Source: CAYPHA01 sp964410215 (lineage in GTDB: Bacteria; Calditrichota; Calditrichia; Calditrichales; CAYPHA01). From it: 64,000 bases of DNA. Under the pieces are notes generated by a model, which was not told the DNA's origin, ran no database searches, and saw only the letters and a list, made by a program, of their open reading frames with translations. This document shows, in pieces, positions 8,252-16,991 of the stretch (its first letter is position 1; every line of letters begins with the position of its first letter). The translations under genes and the position numbers were made by a program. The DNA is taken from the NCBI GenBank assembly GCA_964410215.1, contig CAYPHA010000001.1, positions 124,001 to 188,000 on the forward strand, given 5' to 3'.

Positions 8252-9505
8252 TCATCGCCTGGTGTCAAACAGCCGGATCGTGCCGAACTGGCCGTCAAAG
8301 CCCTCCCGAATGTTTACTTCTCCGGCACGCATTCGGCGGATCCCTTCAACGAGACGTTCATTATTGAGATCCCTCAGATCGTTTAAAGAAAGGTTTAAAA
8401 GAATGTCCAGTTCGGATCCCCCGTCACGTAACAGCTCCTGATATAATGTAGCGATGCGTCTGGAATTAGGACCAATGCCATATAGCTCGGCCAGGATTTC
8501 TTTGAGAGAAATCAAGGTGTGAAATTCATGTTTCCGAAAACCATCCGGAGGTGTCTCACGATCGGCAAAATGCATCACGCGGTTGAGTACGCCGACGGTT
8601 ACGGCTTTCCCGCAAACCGGGCAAGTGGACCGGTGTTTTCTGGTTTCGGTGGGATGCCAGCGGATGTCGCATTTCCGGTGACCATCATGATAGTATTTGC
8701 CCTCCTGCGGGAAAAATTCGATTGTACCCCGAAAGCGCCGCGAATCGTTTTGCTTCAGGGCTTCTGTCATATCCGTGTAACTGAGCGGACAATCAAATAT
8801 ATTTGCCTCCCGGCCCAGTTTTTCCGGGGAATGGGCATCGGAATTGGATAAAAGGGAATATCCGTCCAGAAAACTGCAGAGACGATTCATGGCCGGATCG
8901 CTCGACAGTCCTGTTTCCAGCGCATGAATGTGCTTACTGAGATCGCCATAACAGGCGTCGATGGAATCGAATCCGGATTTGCTTCCCAGTACAGAAAACC
9001 AGGGTGTCCATATATGGGCAGGGAATAAAAAGGACCGATCCGATGCTTCCAGCACTATTTCGAGAAGATCAAGGGAATCAAGTCCCAGGATGGGGCGGCC
9101 ATCGGATGCAATATTGCCAATTTTTGAAAGGCGGGTCTGAATGATTTCCGCGGTTTGAAAATCAGGTACAAGGATGACATGGTGTATTTTTCGAACACGA
9201 CCCGACTTTTTATATATAGTACTGATCTCGGTAGAAAGTAAAAAGCGGACGTCCCTGTCCGGATACAATGTGTTTTGATCTTGTGTTTTCCGTTTAAACG
9301 AATCGCGTAAGCGGTAAAGCCCCTCTTCCGCAGGTTCGAGCTTTTCCTTCAGTTCAGCCAGCCAACCCGGATGGGTAAAATCCCCGGTACCGACGACTGT
9401 TATACCTTTCAAACGGGCCTGGTAGTCGATATACTCGGGTATCAGGTTTTTGCTGGTTGCGATCGAAAAATGCGAATGAATATGGAAATCGGCAATAAAT
9501 CGCAT
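8252..9505 (-). CDS. endonuclease Q family DNA repair nuclease
   Basis: A PHP-type phosphoesterase: it begins RFIADFHIHSHFSIATSKNL with the metal-binding HxH, continues with GTGDFTHP, and has HIWTPWFS, SNSDAHSP and a Cys-containing segment ending STCPVCGK (about residues 270-300), all as in endonuclease Q. EndoQ cuts DNA 5' of deoxyuridine, hypoxanthine and abasic sites. It is best known in Thermococcales and some Bacillus, so an FCB copy is notable. The first of the zinc-site cysteine pair looks altered (KCDIRW where a second Cys is often found). Its start overlaps the stop of the propeller gene by one base (TAATG), so translation is coupled. Confidence 0.85.
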   Translation of the reverse strand: MRFIADFHIHSHFSIATSKNLIPEYIDYQARLKGITVVGTGDFTHPGWLAELKEKLEPAEEGLYRLRDSFKRKTQDQNTLYPDRDVRFLLSTEISTIYKKSGRVRKIHHVILVPDFQTAEIIQTRLSKIGNIASDGRPILGLDSLDLLEIVLEASDRSFLFPAHIWTPWFSVLGSKSGFDSIDACYGDLSKHIHALETGLSSDPAMNRLCSFLDGYSLLSNSDAHSPEKLGREANIFDCPLSYTDMTEALKQNDSRRFRGTIEFFPQEGKYYHDGHRKCDIRWHPTETRKHRSTCPVCGKAVTVGVLNRVMHFADRETPPDGFRKHEFHTLISLKEILAELYGIGPNSRRIATLYQELLRDGGSELDILLNLSLNDLRDLNNERLVEGIRRMRAGEVNIREGFDGQFGTIRLFDTRR

Positions 9506-10353
9506 TACGGTTTCAGTTTATATGCGACCACCCGGTTGTCAAAAAAGGTCGGCACCAGTAAAACCTGTTCCCCGACGATGAAATCGATATCCGCTGCGTT
9601 GACTTTTACCGGGGTTGTATCGAGAATTTTCAACTTCTCTTTTTCCGGATATATCAGGTGTACATTCCCGGCCCAGTCCGAAATGATGTACGTTCCGCTT
9701 CCGACCATTTCCAGCCCGTCGATGCCGCCGGTATTGGTTATCAATGTTTCCATTTCCTTGTCATCCAGCCCGACCTTAAGAACCGCACCGCTGATACCGA
9801 TCAGGAGTGCATTGTCCTCAACGAACAGGCCGTTGGGTGTGTTGAGCATATCTGATTCCAGCCAAACCTCCAGCGTGTCATCTTTGAGCCGGTGAATTCT
9901 ATTGGTTTGCATATCAGAGATATACACATTCCCCGCTGTATCGATCGCTATGTCATTGAGAAACTGAGCGCCCTCTGCGGGGTAGTAATTCAGAACCGAA
10001 TCGCCGGTTAGATCGATTTCAGCGACACGGACGATGTCAGTTACATACAACTTGTCGCCGAAGCGGCCCATACCCTTGGGTGCATGCAGACCTGAGATCC
10101 ATTCCAGTTCCAGGATATTACCATCCATATTGAGCTTCGACAGAAATCCGTTATTGTCCTGGTCCGTTGGATTTCCGTTGATATTGGACACATAAAGCAA
10201 TTGGGCTTCGGCATCATGGTAGACGGATTCGGGGACTTTGAAGACCTGATCTGTTTCCCATAGTTTCGTCAGACGCTGGTGCTGAAAACCGTTCTGAGAG
10301 GTGCATGCGGCGGAGACAAATAAAAGTATCATCAGGGATGCAACAAAACGCAT
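9505..10353 (-). CDS. SMP-30/NHL-like beta-propeller lipoprotein
   Basis: The ATG at 10353 is chosen because AAGGAG lies just upstream and the lipoprotein signal MRFVASLMILLFVSAAC then starts at once. The mature part has repeating blades (AxDxxGNVYISD, NGLFV, GIDGLEM) of the SMP-30/gluconolactonase-like six-bladed propeller. It could be a lactonase or a binding protein of the periplasm. It shares a one-base stop/start overlap with endonuclease Q, although an outer-membrane lipoprotein and a cytosolic nuclease have no obvious joint job. Confidence 0.75.
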   Translation of the reverse strand: MRFVASLMILLFVSAACTSQNGFQHQRLTKLWETDQVFKVPESVYHDAEAQLLYVSNINGNPTDQDNNGFLSKLNMDGNILELEWISGLHAPKGMGRFGDKLYVTDIVRVAEIDLTGDSVLNYYPAEGAQFLNDIAIDTAGNVYISDMQTNRIHRLKDDTLEVWLESDMLNTPNGLFVEDNALLIGISGAVLKVGLDDKEMETLITNTGGIDGLEMVGSGTYIISDWAGNVHLIYPEKEKLKILDTTPVKVNAADIDFIVGEQVLLVPTFFDNRVVAYKLKP

Positions 10354-10376
10354 AACGGGCTCCTTTCTGATTTGTG

Positions 10377-10494
10377 ACACGGAGAAACTCAGAGGAGACG
10401 CAGAGAACCACGAAGGGAATCCTATGAAACGAACTCATAAAATAGTTTATTATTTCTCCGTGTAGCTCTGTGTTTCCTCTGTGGCTCTCTGTGA
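10377..10494. repeat. intergenic inverted-repeat element, copy A
   Basis: Left arm from about 10381 to 10412 (GAGAAACTCAGAGGAGACGC...) and right arm from about 10453 to 10494 are imperfect inverted copies, roughly two thirds identical over 34 bases, around an AT-rich middle. The arms contain the same ACAGAGG-type words as the elements at 17898 and 60433. It fills the gap between the Sir2 and propeller genes. Confidence 0.6.
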
Positions 10495-10500
10495 TACTTT

Positions 10501-11355
10501 TTAGAGATGCTGCTCTAACCTTTTCATCCCCTCCATGGCGCTGAAGGGCAACCCGAAGTGCCCGTAGGGTACCTGGTAATCCCTCGGGTTGATGCGAATA
10601 AGCGTTGCTTTGTACCGATGCGCCAGTTGCTCCGAAGTATAGCGTACTGTGGCCACGGCGGTACCGGCGCCCAGCTCGATGATTGCCAGACGCTGTCCGG
10701 CAAGTTCCCTCTGGGAAATCCACTGGTTCAGTCGGAAATGCTGTTTACGTGAGCGGTTTTCAATCCAGTTCCAGTCGCCGAACATCAGTATGTTTGGTCG
10801 TGCCAGTACTCCGCAATAGGGGCATTCCGGCAGCGGATCATGTGCCTCAAAAACCGTTTCATCAATATTCAGAATGGTGTCGGAAGCGGACCATATGCTC
10901 GAAGAGCAGGGCTCACTGCACTGCAGATGATGTATAGAACCATGACATTCCTCAATATAATCAGGTTCAAAGCCGGCTTTCTGGAACTGGCCGTCAACAT
11001 TGGAAGTGAATACGAAGTAACCACCGGTTTTCATTGAAGCGATATCGAGCAGGATTCGAAAACCATCATGCGGCTCCGTTTCCCTGTAAAGATTGAGGCG
11101 GTGACCATAAAAAGCCCAGGCCAGTTTCGGTTTCTGGTAAAACCAGATCGGATTGGCCATTTCGCTGAATGAAATACCACGTTTTTCGATGGGTGGATAC
11201 GCTTTCCAGAAACCGCTGTTTCCGCGAAAATCCGGCAAACCCGAGTCCACACCGATACCGGCACCGGCGGATATCAGCAGGGCATCAGCCATCTGAATCT
11301 GTTCTGCTGCACGGATTATATCTTCCTGAATATTCATAGGCCTGTACCCTTTCAT
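10501..11355 (-). CDS. Sir2-family NAD-dependent deacylase
   Basis: A sirtuin: GAGIGVDSGLPDFRGNSGFW for NAD binding, then TSNVDGQFQKAGF, the catalytic His in EECHGSIHHLQC, and a C-terminal half with CPYCG and RPNILMFGD. The zinc site looks like Cys pairs C-S-E-P-C and C-P-Y-C. It removes acetyl or other acyl groups from lysines using NAD, or may ADP-ribosylate. ATG at 11337 (six codons in, with AAAGGG about ten bases before) is an alternative start. It is separated from the downstream propeller gene by repeat element A. Confidence 0.88.
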   Translation of the reverse strand: MKGYRPMNIQEDIIRAAEQIQMADALLISAGAGIGVDSGLPDFRGNSGFWKAYPPIEKRGISFSEMANPIWFYQKPKLAWAFYGHRLNLYRETEPHDGFRILLDIASMKTGGYFVFTSNVDGQFQKAGFEPDYIEECHGSIHHLQCSEPCSSSIWSASDTILNIDETVFEAHDPLPECPYCGVLARPNILMFGDWNWIENRSRKQHFRLNQWISQRELAGQRLAIIELGAGTAVATVRYTSEQLAHRYKATLIRINPRDYQVPYGHFGLPFSAMEGMKRLEQHL

Positions 11356-11502
11356 TACTGAGAAGGCTTTGATCCGAATTAACGTAAAAAGATAAAGATT
11401 CCCTGGCAGGTAAGCAAGATGTGATTGAAAATCATGACAAATTCAAAGACACAGGAAAAACCGGCACAGTTGTATTCCTTTGCACAACTATGCCTGTAGC
11501 GG

Positions 11503-11727
11503 TTACGAATTCTGCGGTCGGGATTCTACAGAATATTCATTCACTTCTTCGGGTACGATCAGCCAACCGACCAGATAGGCACCAACCAGCGGCAGAACAC
11601 CGGTGAGAAGACAGAGAAAAACAGCGCCAAGCCGTATGAGTGTCGGATCGATATCCAGCATTTTTCCGATACCACCACACAAACCGAATATTTTTTTATC
11701 AGTTCTGGAAAGATATAAACGTTTCAT
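11503..11727 (-). CDS. PspC-domain membrane protein
   Basis: A 74-residue protein with the PspC signature: KRLYLSRTDKKIFGLCGGI, then DPTLIRLGAVF and one long hydrophobic segment ending WLIVPEE. PspC proteins are inner-membrane stress proteins; in proteobacteria they take part in the phage-shock response. Upstream lies the structured leader with its terminator (11800-11925), about 70 bases before this start, so expression may depend on read-through of that terminator. Confidence 0.85.
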   Translation of the reverse strand: MKRLYLSRTDKKIFGLCGGIGKMLDIDPTLIRLGAVFLCLLTGVLPLVGAYLVGWLIVPEEVNEYSVESRPQNS

Positions 11728-11799
11728 AAGATTCCCTCTTTTTTGTGCTCATTTTTGTTTACGCACAAAAAGAGATTTTGTTTTCAGATTCAGGTATTA

Positions 11800-11925
11800 C
11801 AAAAAAAAGCCCCCGCCTATGGCAGGGGCTATACTAATGGAGCCTCGGTGGCCTGGTGCTAGCAAGCCAAACCGGAGGCTCCTATCATACTTCGACTACT
11901 AATAGGATCACCTCCTTTCTTCAGG
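11800..11925 (-). ncRNA. structured leader or small RNA with perfect Shine-Dalgarno and terminator
   Basis: Read on the minus strand: first 16 bases exactly complementary to the 16S rRNA 3' end (11905-11920), then a 9-codon frame V-I-L-L-V-V-E-V-stop (11911-11885, GTG start inside the SD), then a long hairpin (11839-11882; arms GGAGCCT/AGGCTCC plus CGGT/ACCG), then a terminator. The order SD, branched-chain-rich short frame, hairpin, terminator looks like a translation-coupled attenuator, but the next gene is pspC, not an amino-acid operon. A 10-codon frame (ATG 11888) is an alternative. I cannot name the RNA family. Confidence 0.5.
11801..11830 (-). terminator. rho-independent terminator at end of the leader RNA
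   Basis: Stem AGCCCCTGCC / GGCGGGGGCT with a three-base loop followed by seven or more T on the minus strand. One pair is T-G, which pairs on the minus strand but would be a C-A mismatch on the plus strand, supporting the minus direction. Confidence 0.8.
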
Positions 11926-12374
11926 GTACAGACGGACACACCAGAAATTTCCCTGGTTAAAAATCCGGTGCAGCACCGATTCAATACATTTTACACAATA
12001 ATTCTTAAAAAATCAAAACCAAAATGGAACCGGTCGTACCACTCAATGATGTCCTTGTAATGTATTAAATGCCGTTCAGCCGCAGGAGTTCCCTTTCGCA
12101 TGTTTTTTTTAAAAAAAATTCCCGGGTGTGAACGGGGTCACATCTCCTGCCTGGTGCAGAAAACTGTTCATTCACATAATCACTTGATTTTTTTAAAGTA
12201 ATATTAGTAAATTTATCACTTTTTAGATAGTTAAAGTGGATGTACAGGAATACTGTTAGTATCAGAAACTGTGATCTATTAACGGTTTAAAGCGGGGGAA
12301 TAACGTATCATGATAAGGGAAAAGGAAACGCAATGTAAGGCTGTCAATCGTAACGGATTACAGGGAGTGTGATC
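11926..12374. other. intergenic region without a convincing gene
   Basis: About 450 AT-rich bases between the minus-strand leader RNA and the plus-strand glycosyltransferase; it should hold promoters for both. I see no clear gene. A 36-codon minus frame (12101-11991, M-R-K-G-T-P-A-A-E-R) is protein-like in composition but has no ribosome binding site. No convincing -35/-10 pair was identified. Confidence 0.4.
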
Positions 12375-13559
12375 ATGGAGCGCATCGATGATTATAATGT
12401 AAAGCAGGCTGACCTGGTTGTTGGCATTCCGTCCTACAACGAGGCGGATAATATCGCTTTTGTGGTGGAGCAGTGCAATAAAGGGCTGCGTACCTATTTC
12501 AAGGATTATCAAAGTGTCATTATCAATGTGGATAACAATTCACCGGATGATACACGATCCGCTTTTCTAAATTCCGTAAACAGCATACCAAAAATCTATA
12601 TGTCTACACGTCCGGGTGTTACCGGCAAAGGAAATAATTTTTATAACCTTTTTCAGGAAGCCAGCCGCCTGAAAGCACGGGCCGTAGTCGTTGTGGACGC
12701 GGATATCACCAGTATAACACCTGAATGGATTAAGTCCCTTGCTGGCCCTATAGTAAATAATGATTTTCATTTCGTGACACCGGTTTATACGCGGCACGAA
12801 TATGACGGAACGATTACCAATAATATTTGCTATCCGCTGATTTATGGATTATTGGGCAAGAATATCCGTCAGCCCATCGGTGGTGATTTTGCTTTTTCAG
12901 GTGATCTTGCCAACCATTTCCTCAGCCAGACATGGCATGACACGACCTATCAATATGGTATTGATATATTCATGACAATGAACGCGATTCTGGCACAATA
13001 TCCTGCCTGCCAGACCGGATTGGGCGCCAAATGCCATAAACCCAGTGCCCCCAAACTGGGCCCCATGTTCATTCAGGTGGTCGGCACTCTTTTTAAAAGT
13101 CTTCTCGGATCAAAGGATCACTGGCTTGATAAATCGCTTGTGGAAAATCTGCCGGTTCATGGCGGTGATCATTCGGCTTCTCCGCAGCAATTGTGTATTG
13201 ACTACAAGTCGATTCGTAAAACGGCTCTGGCGGAATACCACAAGGCCAAAGGGCATCTGGAATCCTACCTGAGCGTTGAACTGTTCCGGGATATCAAAAC
13301 CATGTTTGAAAAAGAATGCATTACCATAACCAGTGATATGTGGACCGAAATCGTATATGAATTTCTCTATGCGTTTGAGAAAAATAACTGTGATATACAG
13401 GTGGTGGAATCCATGAAGCCGCTTTATTTCGGCAGGGTGATTACGTTCATACGGGAAACGCTGGATCTGGACCATATCGCTTCGGAAGAACTGATCCGGC
13501 GGCAGGCGGAGGGATTTTTCAAAAACCGCCATTATATTACAGAACGCTATCAAAACTGA
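12375..13559 (+). CDS. GT-A glycosyltransferase, GT81 (glucosyl-3-phosphoglycerate synthase)-like
   Basis: ATG 12375 with GGAG at 12363-12367. The protein begins with the GT2/GT81 strand VVGIPSYNEADNIAFVVEQC, has VDNNSPDDTR, a TRPGVTGKGNN loop, the metal-binding VVVDADITS (about 105-113) and RQPIGGDFAFSG further on, with a helical C-terminal region. Length near 395 and the PIGGDFAF motif resemble glucosyl-3-phosphoglycerate synthases that make compatible solutes or polysaccharide primers, but I cannot exclude another GT2 member. No phosphatase partner (GpgP) is next to it. Confidence 0.7.
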   Translation: MERIDDYNVKQADLVVGIPSYNEADNIAFVVEQCNKGLRTYFKDYQSVIINVDNNSPDDTRSAFLNSVNSIPKIYMSTRPGVTGKGNNFYNLFQEASRLKARAVVVVDADITSITPEWIKSLAGPIVNNDFHFVTPVYTRHEYDGTITNNICYPLIYGLLGKNIRQPIGGDFAFSGDLANHFLSQTWHDTTYQYGIDIFMTMNAILAQYPACQTGLGAKCHKPSAPKLGPMFIQVVGTLFKSLLGSKDHWLDKSLVENLPVHGGDHSASPQQLCIDYKSIRKTALAEYHKAKGHLESYLSVELFRDIKTMFEKECITITSDMWTEIVYEFLYAFEKNNCDIQVVESMKPLYFGRVITFIRETLDLDHIASEELIRRQAEGFFKNRHYITERYQN

Positions 13560-13658
13560 GCTCGTCTCAGCAATAATATAACTTTTGTTTTTGAATCGCT
13601 CACATTGTAATTTGGATCGTGTAAGTCAGATCTGTTTATGTTTAATGGAGATCCCGGT

Positions 13659-15866
13659 GTGAACGTTTTTAAGCCGGGGATTCTTGTATCCCTGTTTATT
13701 TTCACATTCTCCCTGCCCCTCTCCGGAACGACAACGATTAAAGTCGGTGTTTATCAGAACAAACCGAAAGTTTTTATAGACGATCAAGGCATACCGCGGG
13801 GAATGTTTGTTGATATTATTGAATATATCGCTGCCATTGAAGACTGGCAGATCGAATATATAGAAGGTACATGGAGAGATGGTCTGCAGCGGCTGGAGCG
13901 GGGCGATATTGATCTCATGCCTGATGTGGCCTTTTCCAGGGAGCGGGAAGAGCGGTTTGATTTTCACAAACAATCGTTACTGAATAACTGGGCACAGCTT
14001 TATGTTCCTGAGGGATGGGAAATCGAAGACGTATCGGAGCTGTCAGGTAAAAGAATAGGCGTGCTTAAAGATGATATATCCTATCATAATTTTAAGCAGA
14101 TGCTCGCACAACTCGGTATACAGGTTGCTTTCAGAGAGGTGGATGAATTCAGAAAAATATTTGAATTACTGGATTCAAAAGAAATTGAGGCCGGTCTGAT
14201 CAGCCGCCTTTTCGGCGCACAATTTGAACACCAGCACAGGGTAACCAGAAGCCCCGTTATCTGCTGTCCCGTTAAATTGTTTTTCGCAGCTCCAAAAGCA
14301 AAGAATACATTCTTACTGGATGCAATCGATAAGCACCTCGTTCAATTGAAATCCGATAAGAACTCCCTGTATTTCCAGTCACAGGATAAATGGCTGGGTC
14401 TTGCATACACAACCAAAGAACGTATACCAACCTGGATCTGGTGGGTTCTGGGAATCGTTGCCACAATCGCCGTCTTCTATTTCCTGATTCATCTGGAAAT
14501 GGGAAGGCGCATCAATGCGATGAATTCTGAAGTACGGGAAAAAAACGAGGAATTGTTGCGACATAAAGAGCACCTCGAAGAACTGGTTGAAAAACGAACA
14601 AAAAGTCTCAGCGAAAGTGAGTCCAAATACAGGTTAATTACGGAGAATGCCAGTGACGTCATCTGGACCATGAACACGGAGGGTACCTATCTGTATGTAA
14701 GTCCGAGTGTGGAGCGGGCGCGCGGCTATAAACCGGAAGAAGTTATCGGCCGTAGCCTCGAATCGACCCTGACACCCACATCAGCGGCCTTTGTCAAAAA
14801 AGTAATAAAAGAACTTTTGGAATCTGAAAATCCGGAAGAATACGTCCGCCGGAATCAACGGATAGAAATTGAACAGCCGCATAAAGACGGGGGCACGATC
14901 TGGTCAGAAGTCATGACCGCGCCCATCTTTGACGACAATCGTAACATCATCGGTTTTCAGGGGGTGACACGGGATATAACCGATCGAAAAAAAGCGGAGC
15001 AAGCCCTGCTCCTGACAAACCAGAAACTGATCGAGGCCAACCGGGAATTAAAAGAAACGCAGGCCCAGCTGATTCAATCGGAAAAAATGGCCTCCCTGGG
15101 TCAGCTCACCGCCGGAATCGCCCACGAAATCAATAATCCGGTAAACTATGTCTATACAAGTGTCTTACCCCTTTCGCGGGACATGGAAGAAATCAAAACG
15201 TTCGTCGATAAGTGCCTCCAGTTTGCCGATGGTTCCGACGCGAATATCACAATGGAGGATCTTAAAACGTGCGCGGTGGATCTGGACATCGATTATGTTT
15301 TTGAGGAAGTATTTTCTCTTGTAACAGGTATTCGGGAGGGTGCCAACCGGACAAAAGAGATTGTGGAAGGACTGCGCAATTTCTCCCGCCTGGATGCGGA
15401 TACACTCAAGCCGGCTGATATCCATGAGGGGATCGATGCTACATTGAAGCTTCTGCATAACCAGATAAAGCATCAGGTACGCATTCACAAATCATATTCG
15501 GATTTACCTCCGATCGACTGTTATCCGGGCAAACTGAATCAGGTCTTCATGAATATCCTGCTCAATGCACTGCAGGCCATCGCGCATGATGGTGATATTC
15601 ATATTAAAACCTGGTCTGACGCTGTATATGTATATATTTCGATACGGGATAGCGGGAAAGGCATACCGGCGGACATACAGTCGCGTATCTTTGAACCGTT
15701 TTTTACAACGAAGGAAATCGGGCAGGGGACCGGACTGGGCCTTTCTGTCAGTTACGGAATCATCGAGCAACATAAAGGGAATATCCGCGTAAAAAGCAAA
15801 GTAAATGAAGGAACGGAATTCATTGTGAGCATTCCGTTGAATCTTGCTCAAAAAATGAAGGCATGA
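13659..15866 (+). CDS. sensor histidine kinase with periplasmic SBP3-type domain and PAS
   Basis: GTG 13659 is preferred over ATG 13638: GGAG at 13647-13650 and a signal peptide begins at once. Order: signal peptide; extracytoplasmic solute-binding (family 3) domain to about residue 245 (KVGVYQNKPKVFIDDQG, GDIDLMPDVAFS); membrane helix around WIWWVLGIVATIAVFYFLI; short coiled coil; PAS domain (YRLITENASDVIWTM to ITDRKKAEQ); HisKA with SLGQLTAGIAHEINNPVNY; HATPase with NILLNALQAI, DSGKGIP and GTGLGLS. It probably senses an amino acid or similar small solute directly. The cognate regulator follows 15 bases later. Confidence 0.9.
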   Translation: MNVFKPGILVSLFIFTFSLPLSGTTTIKVGVYQNKPKVFIDDQGIPRGMFVDIIEYIAAIEDWQIEYIEGTWRDGLQRLERGDIDLMPDVAFSREREERFDFHKQSLLNNWAQLYVPEGWEIEDVSELSGKRIGVLKDDISYHNFKQMLAQLGIQVAFREVDEFRKIFELLDSKEIEAGLISRLFGAQFEHQHRVTRSPVICCPVKLFFAAPKAKNTFLLDAIDKHLVQLKSDKNSLYFQSQDKWLGLAYTTKERIPTWIWWVLGIVATIAVFYFLIHLEMGRRINAMNSEVREKNEELLRHKEHLEELVEKRTKSLSESESKYRLITENASDVIWTMNTEGTYLYVSPSVERARGYKPEEVIGRSLESTLTPTSAAFVKKVIKELLESENPEEYVRRNQRIEIEQPHKDGGTIWSEVMTAPIFDDNRNIIGFQGVTRDITDRKKAEQALLLTNQKLIEANRELKETQAQLIQSEKMASLGQLTAGIAHEINNPVNYVYTSVLPLSRDMEEIKTFVDKCLQFADGSDANITMEDLKTCAVDLDIDYVFEEVFSLVTGIREGANRTKEIVEGLRNFSRLDADTLKPADIHEGIDATLKLLHNQIKHQVRIHKSYSDLPPIDCYPGKLNQVFMNILLNALQAIAHDGDIHIKTWSDAVYVYISIRDSGKGIPADIQSRIFEPFFTTKEIGQGTGLGLSVSYGIIEQHKGNIRVKSKVNEGTEFIVSIPLNLAQKMKA

Positions 15867-15881
15867 TAAGGGAAACGGCAT

Positions 15882-16973
15882 ATGACGGGTAATGATCAAT
15901 ACGGCATTCTATATATTGATGATGAAAAACATAATCTTGTTGCTTTTAAAGCTACGTTTCGTAGAGCATATAAAATATATATCGCTCAAAATGCTGAAGA
16001 AGGATTTGAAATTTTAAAAAGGGAAAATATCGCTTTGATCATTACGGATCAGCGGATGCCGGAAATGACCGGCATACAATTTCTGGAAAAAATAATTCCC
16101 ATGTATCCCGATGTCATCCGGATGATTTTGACCGGATTCAGTGATATGCAGGCGATTGTTGATGCAATCAATACAGGGCGTGTGTTTCGGTATATTAAAA
16201 AACCGTGGGATGAGAATGAGCTGAAAATGACCATCGATAATGCCCTGCATTTATACACACTTCAGCAGATGAACACCGATATCCTGATGGAGTTGCAACA
16301 GAAGATTAATGAGCAGGAGCGGACGCTTCGCCTGTTTCAGAAGTATGTTCCCCAGGAAGTGGTTGAAAAAACACTCAGGGTCAGTGAGGATTCGATACTC
16401 GACGGTGAATTGCGCAATGTGACCGTCCTGTTTTGCGACATCCGTGGATTTACAAATCTCAGTGAGCAATTATCGCCTAAGGAAGTCGTTGATTTCCTGA
16501 ATATTTACTATACCGTCATGAGCGATGTGATTAAACGGCATAACGGTGCAGTGAATCAATATGTAGGTGATGAGGTATTCGCCTGTTTTGGTGCGCCCAA
16601 CGTTCTGGCCGATCCGGAGGAGAGGGCTGTTTTATGCGCCATGGATATGATTGAAACACTTGAAAAACTGAACGAAAAATGCCGGGAACGTTTCAATACC
16701 TGTGTGGAAGTCGGGATCGGTATAAACAGTGGTGAGGTTGTTGCGGGCAATGTCGGCTCCGAGGTATATATCCGCTATTCCCTTACCGGTGATACCGTGA
16801 ATACGGGAAAACGTATTGAAAGTCTGACCAAAGACTTCCCAAACACGATATTACTGAATAAAAATGTATCGGCGCGGGTGAAACACCTTGTTCAATTGAA
16901 ACCCTGGGAGCCTGTGAAGGTTAAAGGTAAAAAAGAAAAGCTCTATCTTTTCGAAGTGTCCGGCCGACTGTAA
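15882..16973 (+). CDS. response regulator with class III adenylate/guanylate cyclase domain
   Basis: REC domain at residues 1-120 with acidic pair YIDDE, phospho-acceptor Asp56 (IITDQRMPEMTG) and the conserved KKPW; a linking helix (EQERTLRLFQKYVPQEVVEK); then a class III cyclase domain (about 180-360) with metal-binding LFCDIRGFTNLSEQ and YVGDEVFACFG, and the transition-state pair in TVNTGKRIES. The position that is often Lys in adenylate cyclases is Gln (VNQYVGD), so the product (cAMP, cGMP or other) is open. Directly downstream of the sensor kinase, implying phosphorylation-controlled second-messenger synthesis. Confidence 0.9.
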   Translation: MTGNDQYGILYIDDEKHNLVAFKATFRRAYKIYIAQNAEEGFEILKRENIALIITDQRMPEMTGIQFLEKIIPMYPDVIRMILTGFSDMQAIVDAINTGRVFRYIKKPWDENELKMTIDNALHLYTLQQMNTDILMELQQKINEQERTLRLFQKYVPQEVVEKTLRVSEDSILDGELRNVTVLFCDIRGFTNLSEQLSPKEVVDFLNIYYTVMSDVIKRHNGAVNQYVGDEVFACFGAPNVLADPEERAVLCAMDMIETLEKLNEKCRERFNTCVEVGIGINSGEVVAGNVGSEVYIRYSLTGDTVNTGKRIESLTKDFPNTILLNKNVSARVKHLVQLKPWEPVKVKGKKEKLYLFEVSGRL

Positions 16974-16991
16974 CGCGGTATTCCTATTGCG

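Noticed and set aside
8519..8851. Plus-strand 110-codon frame opposite the endonuclease Q gene
   Set aside because: Antisense to a well-supported gene and no ribosome binding site.
11603..11902. 99-codon plus-strand frame
   Set aside because: It is antisense to pspC and runs through the terminator and hairpin of the minus-strand leader; no ribosome binding site and no family.
11905..11920. Exact match of the plus strand to the 16S rRNA 3' end
   Set aside because: Only 16 bases match and nothing before them resembles rRNA; it is better read as a perfect Shine-Dalgarno on the minus strand than as an rRNA fragment.
11991..12101. 36-codon minus-strand frame with protein-like composition
   Set aside because: No ribosome binding site, starts within an A/T run, and no recognised family; kept only in the note on the intergenic region.
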